Shown here piece after piece: positions 48,866 through 58,846 of a stretch of DNA of 64,000 nt. Origin of the DNA: Mortierella sp. BCC40632 (Eukaryota; Mortierellomycota; Mortierellomycetes; Mortierellales; Mortierellaceae); contig WAEK01000001.1 of the NCBI GenBank assembly GCA_011634665.1, positions 2,058,501-2,122,500 on the forward strand, read 5' to 3'. Under the pieces are notes generated by a model. That model did not search any database. It was not told the origin of the DNA and worked only from the letters and a program-made list of their open reading frames with translations. The position numbers and the translations under genes were made by a program. Numbering within the stretch: the stretch's first letter is position 1; each line of letters starts with the position of its first letter.

Positions 48866-49490
48866 TTTACAGGCCCCATTAGGGGGTTTTATCCATCGAC
48901 GCGCACCCGTCCCACGATCTGCGGACGTGGCCAGCTAGTTCTCAAAACTACACTACCCTACAACAGAAGATTAGAGAGAAGAAGGAAAAGGTGGAGGGCG
49001 ACCCAGAAACGATATAACTACTAAAAATACAAATGCAGAGAAAGGGAAAAAAGACCAGGTATAAAGAACACCCGCAGTGCCATCTCTCGGGGGTCGTCCT
49101 GGAAGTAGCTTGTGGATGGCGACAAAAGTCCTCCAAATGCTGTATAGGACCACGGAGTGGATGTACACTGCGATGGGGGCAGATTTTCAGGCAGACTGCT
49201 GACGACCATGCCCGGGACGAGAGTGGTGATCCAAGAGCGGGCGGCCTTCCAGAGGGCCCACACTGCTCCACAGTTGGCGAAGGCATGTCAAAAGTCCTCT
49301 ATGTGAGGCTCCTGCTCTGGGTAGTCAATAAGGCAGCGCTTGCACTTGCCATTGACGTCTTCCTTCCACTTGGCTCTGGCTTTGTCGGTGGTGATTGCAT
49401 GGTGAGCGAGGTTGGGAAGGAAAGACCTCTCTTTTGGTGTCCTGAGGGGGTGGTGTGTGCGACTGAAGATCATGTCCCACCACTTGTCAG
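48866..49490 (-). mobile_element. LINE-B copy B, internally deleted
   Basis: The same 3' end as copy A (CCCCCTAATGGGG hairpin in minus sense), followed by the 3' UTR, then an abrupt join near 49077 to the middle of the coding region. About 400 nt present in copy A are missing. The zf-RVT region (WKEDVNGKCKRCLIDYPEQEPHIEDF) is still readable. Confidence 0.6.
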
Positions 49491-49958
49491 GATAGAGTTC
49501 CTGCCCTTTCTCCTACGCGCGTGCGGTCTGTGGATTCTTTAGGGTCTCCTCAAGAGGAAAAACTAGAGGAGGACGTAAAAGAATGGAGTAATTGGTTTGC
49601 AGTCTGCTCGTTGGCGCGCTCTGCATATCCCTTGAGAGAGCTCAAGGGTGAGCTAATAGCAAACCACTCGATAGGAGTCTCTACGATGATATCTCACCTG
49701 GTCGAACAATAAGAAAAATAAGGTCTTTTCACTCTCTTTTCCCTTCTTTTTTACTCTCTTTCTCTCTTTTTGTCAAAGACTGACTGCACCGTGGTATGAG
49801 TGCGCGCCGACGAATAAAACCCCTAACGGGGCTTTAAAAAAAGACTCGACTGCACAAGCTCAGGTCAAGCTTTTCATTAGGCTCTCACACTCGTACTCTC
49901 CATTTCAACGTTAGGCAACTCTGGTGTATCACAGGACATCCGGTAACGTCTTGAGCTT

Positions 49959-49989
<31 letters not shown>

Positions 49990-50782
49990 CTCAAATAGTT
50001 ACGCAACAACTGACTTAGGCTATTCAGCACAAAGCAGCCCCTTTTTGAATTTACCGAGGAAAAAGTAAAACCAGTGCTCGTCTTCTTTCGCGCGAGATCC
50101 AGGAAGCTGAACAAAGAGACTGGACAACACGATGTAGTAGTATCTCAGGACTAGTAGCTCATTTTTGTGGGATCTTTCAAAGGAAGAATATTGCGTCAAA
50201 TGCTTGACTGGAGAACTGACAGGTAGCCAACACTAAAGTCGTCGTGGCGGAACTGTGGGTCAAGGCACCACAACCGTTTGGAGGAAGTATACTCAGAGAA
50301 CAGGAGGTAAAGTGGCCTATGTCCGGAGTTGCTTTCCTCGATGTGGTATGTGTCTAACTGCAGTACAGCACTAGAGTTAAAGGATGAACTTATTTTCACA
50401 CATGTGTGAGCGTCTTAATTTCACACACATCCACATTTGCACGGAGTTAGTACGGAGATTTTGCATGGAGCTAAGTGCAGAAAACTCAGAGGGGTCTAGA
50501 AGTCAAATTGTGAGCTGGAAAATTACATGGAGTTAGTACGACCATTTTGAAATTTGGTCTTTGGGCTCCTAACGTACAAGACTTAGGCCCCATCTCCTAG
50601 AAATTCGTCAGGAGGCGTCGGGCGATCATCCCTACCAGACGATTTCAAAAAGCTCGCAAGTTGAGGCACCCAACCCGCTTTAATCGGCAAAAAGGGTAGA
50701 TAAATGTGAAAATATTTTTTTCAGTGCTCAAAAGAAAAATCTAACAGCCATTCCCAGCCTTTTTTTTTTTTTTTTTTTTATC
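49491..50782. other. spacer of the inverted repeat, mostly unique
   Basis: No recognisable gene. It holds a plus-strand LINE-B tail fragment at 49806-49838 (AATAAAACCCCTAACGGGG then A run), a T run at 49962-49989, and short open frames without domains. A pair of short CACACATGTGTG and CACACACAT elements lies at 50398-50430. Confidence 0.45.
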
Positions 50783-50985
50783 AGCCTCGTGAGAGGTTTT
50801 ATTCGTCGGCGCGCGTCTTTCCATGCTCTGCCAAGGACATGGCCTCCGCTGCCTCTTTTTGAAAGAAAACCATCTAAACATAAAGGGGAAATGGCGGGGG
50901 ACGACCTAGAAATGATATAGGTGGAGATAAAAATACAAAGCAGATGGGAGAAATCAAGATGGGGCTATCAGGGGGGCAGGGTTTC
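50783..50985 (-). mobile_element. LINE-B-related 3' end fragment, diverged subfamily
   Basis: Minus strand ends AATAAAACCTCTCACGAGGCTGA then A run (T on plus). The 3' UTR aligns loosely with copies A and B (GACGACCTAGAAATGATATA against GACCCAGAAACGATATA). It joins head-to-head with a plus-strand copy at about 50985. Confidence 0.5.
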
Positions 50986-50989
50986 GCCT

Positions 50990-51415
50990 TTTTGGATGTG
51001 GCTCACCCTTGGCTACGGTCCCTTTTTGGACATGCCAGGGGAGTACACTCCTCCAGTATCGTGCGCAAGACCGAAGCCGCCTGACATCAGGCGTGCTAAT
51101 GTTGCTGACGTCGACCTGCTTGGTTGGGAGCCGCTCTCGCAGCCCCTGGGCCCTTCGAACCTTTTGCCATAGTTGTAGATCCTGCCTTTTGACTTACCCC
51201 CTCTGGGGGTGTTCTTTATACCTGGTCTTTTTTCCCTTTCTCTGCATTTGTATTTTTAGTAGTTATATCGTTTCTGGGTCGCCCTCCACCTTTTCCTTCT
51301 TCTCTCTAATCTTCTGTTGTAGGGTAGTGTAGTTTTGAGAACTAGCTGGCCACGTCCGCAGATCGTGGGACGGGTGCGCGTCGATGGATAAAACCCCTAA
51401 TGGGGCCTGTAAAAA
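50990..51415 (+). mobile_element. LINE-B copy C, 3' portion
   Basis: Begins within the coding end (GGATGTGGCTCACCC, then GEYTPP...RPKPPDIRRANVADVDLL) and ends with AATAAAA-less GGATAAAACCCCTAATGGGGCCTGT and A tracts at 51415-51440. It mirrors copy B's 3' part in the left arm. Confidence 0.6.
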
Positions 51416-51445
51416 GGAAAAAAAAAAAAAAAAAAAAAAAACTGG

Positions 51446-52575
51446 AAGGGATGGAGCACTCTTTTTTTTTTTTTTTTTTTTTCCTGGTCCCGGGCCTTAG
51501 CACTCTGAAAGTGTGTCCGACTGTCTTCAAGCGCACACACCACCCCCTCAGGACACAAAAAAGAGGTCTTTTCTTTTTCAATCTCGCTCACCATGCAATC
51601 ACCACCGACAAGGCCAGAGCCAAGTGGAAGGAAGACGTCAATGGCAAGTGCAAGCGCTGCCTCATTGACTACCCAGATCAGGAGCCTCATATAGAGGACC
51701 TTCGACACGCCTTCGCCAACTGTGGAGCAGTCTGGGCCCTCTGGAAGGCCGCCCGTTCCTGGATCACCACCCTCGTCCCTGGCATGGTCGTCAGCAGTCT
51801 GCCTGACAACTGCATGCTGGGATGGCCAGAAATTGAGAAACTGCCCCTATCGCAGTACACATCCACTCGTTGGTCCTGTACAGCATTTGGAGGACTTTTG
51901 TTGCCATCCACAAGCTACTCCCGGGACAACCCCGAGAGATGGCACAGCGGACGACCTCCTCTGGCTCACCGTCAACAGCCTCAAGCTCCGTGCACACACA
52001 GCACTCCAACAAGCTCTCCTCAAGGACAACAAACAGCAAGCAACGAACCCAAACCCAGCAGCAACTTCAGATGCCATTACAAGCGAATGCACAAGACTTG
52101 GAATCACCCTCCGTATATTGTGGTGTCCAAAGAGGAGGTGACATTTGGTTGGATGTGGCCCACCCCTGGCTATGGTCCCTTTTTAGACATGCCAGGGGAG
52201 TACACTCCTCCAGCTTCGCGCGCAAGACCGAAGCCGCCTGACATCAGGCGAGCAAACGTCGCTGACGTTGACCTGCTTGATTGGGAGCCGCTCTCGCAGC
52301 TCCTGGACCCCTCGGACCCTTTGCCCTAGTTGTAGATCCTGCCTTTTGACTTGCCCCCTCTGCGGGTGCTCTTTGTACCTGGTCTTTTTCCCTTTCTCTG
52401 CATTTATATTTCTAGTAGCTATATCGTTTCTGGGTCACCCTCCACCTTTTCCTTCTTCTCTCTACTCTTCTGTTGTAGGATAGTGTAGTTTTTGTGAACT
52501 AGCTGGCCACGTCCGCAGACCGTGGTATGAGTGCGCGCCGACGAATAAAACCCCTAACGGGGCCCATAAAAAAAA
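51446..52575 (+). mobile_element. LINE-B copy D, 5'-truncated
   Basis: Mirror of copy A. Open frame 51590-52329 carries NLAHHAITTDKARAKWKED, CKRC...HAFANC (zf-RVT-like), then a one-frame slip near 51940 where copy A continues as LLPGQPPRDGTADDLLWL. The 3' end is AATAAAACCCCTAACGGGGCCCAT followed by A14. No reverse transcriptase remains. Confidence 0.65.
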
Positions 52576-52624
52576 AAAAAAGAAAGTGTGTCCGACTGAT
52601 AGACAGAAAGTATCCGACAAATAA

Positions 52625-52679
52625 GCAGAGAAGAACGAATAAAACCCCTAACGGGGCCTGTAAAAAAAAAAAAAAAAAA
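52625..52679 (+). mobile_element. LINE-B tail fragment
   Basis: AATAAAACCCCTAACGGGGCCTGT then an A18 run, directly downstream of copy D; mirrors 47631-47660. Confidence 0.55.
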
Positions 52680-52926
52680 GCAGAGAAGAATCCGATAGAT
52701 AGGTGACTAAAAAGGAATGTGTTTGTGTCCGACGAATAGACCAGAAAGTGACCCGACGATTAAGGTGGGTTGAGGATCCAACTGTTAAGTGATCAAAATG
52801 GAAGGTGACGAATATTATCTGTCGGACTGATCCAGCAGTTAGATTTTTCGAAAAAAAAAAGAGCTACCATCTTGATGCTGGGGCTCCAGGGCTCTTCCAG
52901 TATGTTGGATGAAGATCGTCGCATGG

Positions 52927-52936
52927 TACGACGGTT
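52927..52936. repeat. left target-site duplication of the MULE
   Basis: TACGACGGTT, identical to 60605-60614. A 10-bp duplication fits the 8-11 bp typical of Mutator-like elements. Confidence 0.9.
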
Positions 52937-53060
52937 GGATAAAGCTAAACTTCGGGACTCCCGAACGTTAGTTACCGTTCGGGACTGTCATTTGCCACTT
53001 AAAATTCGGGACCCACAACCTCTTAAAATTCGGGATTGCGGTCGCTTAAAATTCGGGCTG
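52937..53060 (+). repeat. left terminal inverted repeat of the MULE
   Basis: Starts GGATAAAGCTAAACTTCGGG and contains CCCGAACG...CGTTCGGG plus repeated CTTAAAATTCGGG units. Matches the complement of 60480-60604 with few differences (GGATAAAG against GGACAAAG, one T-run indel). Confidence 0.88.
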
Positions 53061-53474
53061 GCCAAAATTTAAAATTCGGGAACCTTAATCTTCGGGATCG
53101 AGGGTCGGTAACTCGCACCACTAATACCTTTCTCAGCTCCTCCTGTGGCTCGCCTCGCCTAACAGAGTCCATCAATGGGGTTGCTAGTTTTTTAACCTGC
53201 GTCTCTCCAACCTCCTCCTAGCCTATCTTTCGCTTCTAAACCCATCGGTTGATGGCTTTTTAGTCTTCTCTTTTTGGTTTATTCTTCACAGTGTTGTTGT
53301 TGTTGTTTTTTTTTTTTTTTTTTTTTTTAACACTTGTTTAAATATCTCAGCTGTTCCCTATATTCTTGTTGTTTCACTACCGCTTGCCTTCGGTGGGGCC
53401 GGATATGGTGTAGGACGCCTATAATTATGAACGAGACTTACTAGAAAGTAGCACATTAGCCTAATGGTCAACAC

Positions 53475-54241
53475 TCATCCTGATTGCACTATGATGGACG
53501 AAATGGTTAACTCACAAGGCGTCCGTGGACTTGCGCCTGCTGGGTTCCCTTTCACAAATCCAACTAATTGTTCCAAAGTACGCCCCAAATACAACTGGTA
53601 GTCCTCTATTCGCTCTTGTCTTTCGTCCATTCGGCGGACATACCACAGAACATCATCTAAAAGTTTCCGTAACACCTAAAGTAGATTATTGTTAGTATCT
53701 ACCTTCCAGTGCAATAATTGAGTTATTCTCATTCTCAGCATTTATTAAGGAAGCAGTCAAGAATACCATCCCGGAAAACAATGGTCCCTGGTGACGATAT
53801 CGCTGCAGGACTTGTCTCTCGGGAAGGACTCTTATCTTGAGCCTGAGATGGGCTTGGAAGTTCGCTGGATGCTTGGTGAGGCTGGGCCGCTGCTGGTGCA
53901 ACCTGTGTTTCTGGGGTTGCAAGAGCAGCCTGTGTATCTGGAACTGTTGAAGCAGCCTGGAGAGCCAGCCGTTTGGCTACTGTACAAGATTCATAGTGAC
54001 GCCTTACAGACCCTGCGTTAAGGATAAATGATTTTTCGCACACGCAGGTGAACTTGTAGTCTTTCTCCGAATTTCGATGGATTTCAACTGTCTTATTCGT
54101 AAAGGGACAAGGGAACTTGGCTGGTTCATTGGTGTGGCATGCTCTCCAATGAGATTCCTCAGAAGTACAAAAGTTCTCCCTGTTATCATCATTTAGATTT
54201 TTTGCACATTTATGAAAGGAGCACTGGGAGACCTTTGGCAT
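53475..54241 (-). CDS. small Cys/His-rich MULE accessory protein
   Basis: Open frame 54241-53735 (168 residues) starts MPKVSQCSFHKCAKNL and has Cys/His pairs that could form one or two zinc fingers (CSFHKC; CVCEKSF...HYESC, C2HC-like). It then has an Ala/Pro/Gln/Ser-rich tail. A second open block at 53675-53475 (WYVRRMDERQERIEDYQLYL, helical) follows an acceptor-like CTTTAG; the exon join is unresolved. Its place inside the element and lack of resemblance to host genes suggest a DNA-binding accessory factor. That role is a guess. Confidence 0.5.
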
Positions 54242-54429
54242 ATTTTGAGAGAGAAAGAGAAGTAGAGGAAGGGCGAGAGATAAGTTGGGGGAGAGTGTGT
54301 GTGAAAAAAAAGAGAGAATGTGAGTGAGTGAGTGTGTGTAGTGAACCAAGGAGCTGAATATCTTGTATTTAAGCCTTCGACTTAAGAAAGACTGATGAGA
54401 TGGGAGGAGTATGTGCTGTATTGAGGCAT

Positions 54430-54895
54430 TGAGTGCGGGAAGAACAAAAACCACATTGAAGCATTGAATAGGGGCAACCTCGCATTGAGACATTGAATAC
54501 GGGAAGCACAAAAGCCACATTGAGGCATTGAATGCGGGAAGCATAAAAACCACATTGAATAGGGGCATGGGTCGCATTGAGACATTGAATGCGGGAAGCA
54601 TAAAAACCACATTGAATAGGGGCATGGGTCGCATTGAGACATTGAATACGGGAGGAGCAAGGGTCGCATTGAAGCATTGAATGCGGAAAGAACAAGGCCG
54701 CATTGAAGCATTGAATGCGTGAAGCACAAAGTCGCATTGAATGCGGAAAGAACAAGGCCGCATTGAAGCATTGAATGCGGGAAAGAACAAGGCCGCATTG
54801 AAGCATTGAATGCGGAAAGAACAAGGCCGCATTGAAGCATTGAATGCGGAAAGAACAAGGCCGCATTGAAGCATTGAATGCGCCAAGAACGTAAA
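54430..54895. repeat. minisatellite with GCATTGAATGC core
   Basis: Roughly 13 imperfect units of about 34-40 bp, each holding ATTGAAGCATTGAATGC or ATTGAGACATTGAAT and ending GGAAAGAACAAG or GGGAAGCACAAAA. Units near 54650-54890 are almost identical; those at 54440-54640 are more diverged and longer. It lies upstream of the Cys/His gene within the MULE. Confidence 0.85.
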
Positions 54896-54959
54896 AGGTC
54901 TGGGAAGGGCGGCCCGTGCGTGTCTAGAGTGAAGCAGCGTGGAAGCTGGACCCATCGAA

Positions 54960-54962
<3 letters not shown>

Positions 54963-55013
<51 letters not shown>
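54963..55013. repeat. A51 homopolymer
   Basis: Longest mononucleotide run in the window, at the end of the minisatellite region. Confidence 0.95.
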
Positions 55014-55016
<3 letters not shown>

Positions 55017-56189
55017 TAGTGGTACCTGATACGTTACGAGACAATAAGTTCTTTTATTAAAGTTATCTTCGACAAGAGAGAGAGAGAATTATGTGGATTA
55101 ACAAGACTAGCCGTGTCTTTGATTGAGGGTGATATATTTTGAGGGTAGGGTCAGAGAAGTCGGTGAGATTGGTGTGTAGTTTATTCAAGGGCTAGGGGCC
55201 AGTATTTATACTGGCCCCTTCTTCGCCCGCCAGGGGAAAAAAATGGTCCTGTCTGCAGCTCTCGCTGCAGACGTCCTATAAACGTCTCATCTGGCTCTCT
55301 ATTTTGGTTCCTATTTATCGACTTAGCCAAGAAAAAATGTTGTGATCCACAACAGAGGGCAAGGGCAGGACAAAGAACAGGACTTAAGCTTCTTGATCAG
55401 GACTATCTCTTCTATTTTTTCTGGCTGCCCGTTCGCTCTGGACCTCATACACTGACTTAAGTCTCTTAGAGCGTGGCCGACCTCCTACTTTGGGTGTAGC
55501 AATTTTGGGTCTTTTCACAGGCACGACACCGCGCTTGTGTGCATCGTACTTGTCTTCCAACCCAGAAATCCACCCGGAGACCATCTCAGAATCACCCGCA
55601 GACACCGTGTCTATTCCGTCTATGAATGCGTTGGCCTGGCGCTTCAATAAATGGCGCCTGCTTTCATCCTTGACTTGCTCCAGGTTTCTCATTGAGATAT
55701 CCTGGATCTTTGTCGGCGAAAAATATTTTCCAGACATTGCATAAAGTTGGCGCCTGGTTCCCCAGCATCCTCTCTATCGCCTTGCTCGTCATCATAACCG
55801 ATAAACGAGCGGTCTCTGAGGTGGTCGATCGAGTCACTCTGCATATCCTCCTTAAACCACCCTCTGAGGAAGAAGACTGACATGGTACCTCGCCTCAGGA
55901 GTCTCTCTCATGACCTTGAAAAAGTGGCGACAGACAATCCCAACCTTCTGAAGGCGCAGACAGCAACAGAAGTAGCTCCCATCTTTCAAAAGGAAGAGGA
56001 GCTGCTGTCGACTTTTTCTTGCGCCACTCAACATGATAGGCAGACGTGACATTATCTCTGCCTAGAGTAGCTAGGATAACCCTCTGTGCATGCTCACGGA
56101 GCTGTTGAGAGGACTTGTCACATGCTCCATGATCTTCCTCATCGCTCTCGCAATCGTTATTCTTGTTGCAGTTGGCGCCTCCATCGTCT

Positions 56190-56400
56190 TTGTTCTTGCC
56201 GCTGGTGTCAAGACTGCCGTCATCACTGCCGTTGCTTTTAAGACTGCTGCCATCATTGTCGTTGTTGTAAAGGCTGCTCTCATCATTGTCGCTGCTGTCA
56301 AGACTGCTGTTATCGTTGTCTCTGCTGTCAAGACTGTTGTCATCGTTGTCGCTGCTGTCAAGACTGTTGTCATCATTGTCGCTGTTCCCAGTGATTTCAC
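56190..56400 (-). repeat. tandem Asp/Ser/Asn repeat in the transposase linker
   Basis: About seven units of roughly 30 nt encode variants of SLDSSDNDDN in the transposase frame (ACGACAATGATGACAACAG-type DNA, minus strand). It lies between the helical region and the SWIM finger. Confidence 0.75.
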
Positions 56401-56448
56401 TGTCAGTACTACTTTTTCTTGTGCTCCTCTAGCTCAACTGGACGATCT

Positions 56449-56499
<51 letters not shown>

Positions 56500-58464
56500 A
56501 GACTTTTTAGACTCCAGAATGGTACTCATTTTTGATTTTGAGATTAAATGTCCAATCGTTACCTCAAGACTTTCAAGATCAGTAACTCGCGCATCATAGA
56601 AGTAGGACAGTGCGATCTCGTCCATCATTGAGAAGCAGGCAAAATCTCCGAGGAACTCAAAGTTCTCATCAACTACTGCCTTAAATTCTTCAGCAGCGTG
56701 TTTGGAGTGTAGCCTTGGGATACTCCTTTTGTACAGGAGCGTCTCACGCCTGAGGAACTCACTGTGTTCACGTTCGACAGCCGCAGCAAGACACTGGTCT
56801 AATGAGGATCTAGTATCAAGGTCTTTTTTCACGAGGTCGTGCATCTTCTCCACCCTCTGTGTAGTCTTGGCGCCGGCTGTAAAGTGGTAACCCACAAAAG
56901 CGCGTGCCCAGTTCTTGCGTCTCTCGAGAAGCCTCTTGAGGTGATCCTTAAGTTGGCCACTGCTTCCAGCCAGGTTCTTCAAAAGGTCCCATGCACCTTG
57001 AAACTCGTCAGGAGTAATACTTTGCTAGCGCTCTCCTGAACATCTTCATCACTTCTGGTCGCCGAGCCCTTGGACAATGTTTCTTGAGATTCTCTTCAAT
57101 ATGCCAGAGGCAATTGATGAGAGTAGTATCGGGCAACTCTGACAAAATGGCGGCTTCCATAGCTCTAGCTTCGTCGACCATGATAACCGTTGGGCGTTGG
57201 TTATTGCCTGCAATAAGAGGTGTTCGAGGATCCAAGTATAGCTCTCAGTCGTTTCTTGCTGGATTAAAGCAACAGCTGTTAGGCGGGTTTTGCCATCACA
57301 GTCAACGACGACGGTAGCGTTAAGGTAGAACCTGAACCGGTTTGAATTGAAGGTGCTGTCATTCCAAACAACATCGTAGTATCTTGAGTGTGTGTATGTG
57401 TGATGAATTATGAACGTATTAGATTCCGTCTTTGCAAAATGTAAAATGCTCTATTGGTACTGAAATAATTGTTTCTCGTCGAATATTCGATTCGAAAATT
57501 TTTACATGGCTCTAGCACGGTGTCGAATGTTCGATGAGAACCCGGTACTGATACACTGCTAACACATACCTTCGGTACAATAGTCTCTGTGAAGGACTCA
57601 TCCAGAAGAGCCGGGTTAGTCGGTTCTCGTTATCATGATCCCATGCGACATACCACGCACCATCTTGCCGCCGCTTTGCGAGTAACAGTTCAAGGACGGC
57701 TTGAGCCTCGTTGAGCCCAGCTTGAGTTCGAACCTGATCCAATATCTCATCACAAGCATTTCTGTACACGTATTGAACCCTTTTGCGATCGAAAACTTTG
57801 TCAGGAAAAGTTCTTTTGAGAGCATTCATGGTTGCAGCCATGCCTGCTTTGTTAGTTGCATTTCGCCGAATCTCATCTTTGTGGTCATCGTTCAGTGCCC
57901 GTGCCTGTCGGCTGTGATCGTTTGCTTGTCGATCCGAAGGATGGCAATGGCCATCATCCCTGGCCTGGCGTCAGGGTGAGTCCTGACCTTGTCAACAGAG
58001 AGTGGCCCTGTGAACGAGCCTTCGTGAACCAGCTGGATCATAAACTTGCAAACCACATCGTTCGGATCCTCTGTCGCGTCGCTTTCTGGGGTCGATAGCC
58101 TTCGCAGGAGCACATTTCCCTGCCCTAGAACATTCAAGTTGCCCTGGAGAGAAGGGAGCAAGAGGTTGCATTAGTCCACGGCAATTGATCCACACACCCT
58201 GCAGCGAGTACCAGAAGTCGACATACTGTAATTTAAAGACCTCTTAGAGCTCCCTTTGCGAAGTATGTTGCCTCGCTTGAGTGCCCATTCACCAATGACT
58301 TTAAGAGCATGGTCAATGTCAACGAACTGATCGTTTATCCACGGATACTCCTCGTCACCATTTATTCCGTCCTATTTTGTGGAAGAGATCAGTTGAAGGT
58401 AAGAGCTTTTGAACTAAGACTAACATGCTCTGTTGTCCTGTCGATCATTGGCCCTGAGCTTTCT

Positions 58465-58467
<3 letters not shown>

Positions 58468-58499
<32 letters not shown>
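58468..58499. repeat. T32 homopolymer
   Basis: Within an intron of the MULE transposase region, followed by a second A run at 58512-58523. Confidence 0.95.
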
Positions 58500-58500
<1 letters not shown>

Positions 58501-58846
58501 AAACGCGAATTAAAAAAAAAAAACAGTGCCTACCTTCGCGAGAGTATCATGCGTCTCTGTGTTGCCATGTTCTGACTCGGAATACTCCGAGTCAGATTTG
58601 ATCGATCGTCATTCGTCTCTTGACGTTCCTCTTCGATGGTCTCCTCTACAGCGCTTGCTTTTATCACTCTTGGCTATTCTTTTCCTCCTTTTCAAGCGAC
58701 TTTTCGGAAGTGCTGAGTTCATCCTCACGCACCTCTTGGCGTTCTTCTTCGGCGGCCTCTTCTCCAGTGTTTAATTTTTCCCCTTTAACTTTGCTCTTCT
58801 CGACAAGTTCTTCTTTTTTTCATGAGACTCCTCGGTGACCGAGTCC

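Larger units (their letters stand above)
44689..49077. repeat. left arm of a large inverted repeat (partner 51203-63311)
   Basis: The whole stretch reappears in reverse complement on the right, apart from a 7.7-kb transposon inserted there. The outer edge is GGTAACAGAGACGG at 44689 against its complement ending at 63311. The inner edge is near 49077, where a deleted LINE-B copy diverges. Compared segments are near identical: the 96-codon frame at 46463-46753 translates identically at 61219-61509. Differences are mostly homopolymer lengths. Confidence 0.85.
55384..58599 (-). pseudogene. MULE-type transposase with SWIM finger, frameshifted
   Basis: Cut-and-paste transposase. From the N terminus: an acidic exon (SDSEYSESEHGNTETHDTLAK) spliced to DGINGDEEYPW and DHALKVIGEWALKRGN (FAR1-like DNA-binding start); KRRQDGAWYVAWD...RLTRLFWMSP; the catalytic domain YYDVVWNDSTFNSNRFRFYL with VVVDCDG, QQETTESYTWILEHLL, VIMVDEARAMEAAI and NCLWHIEENLKKHC, typical of MULEs; a helical region (DEFQGAWDLLKN, KTTQRVEKMH); an Asp/Ser repeat linker; and a SWIM finger YFCCCLRL...GIVCRHFF. 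Frame changes occur near 57205, 57025, 55985, 55878 and 55740, and between 57890 and 57850. An A41 tract (56456-56496) also interrupts it. Decay or homopolymer errors; not translatable as it stands. Confidence 0.8.

Noticed and set aside
47803..52329. LINE-B frames as host genes
   Set aside because: Multiple copies with 3' hairpin and A tail, truncated 5' ends and a retrotransposon-type zinc cluster mark them as element fragments.
54430..54895. CRISPR-like array
   Set aside because: Repeats and would-be spacers are both repetitive; no unique spacers, eukaryotic host, no cas genes. It is a minisatellite.
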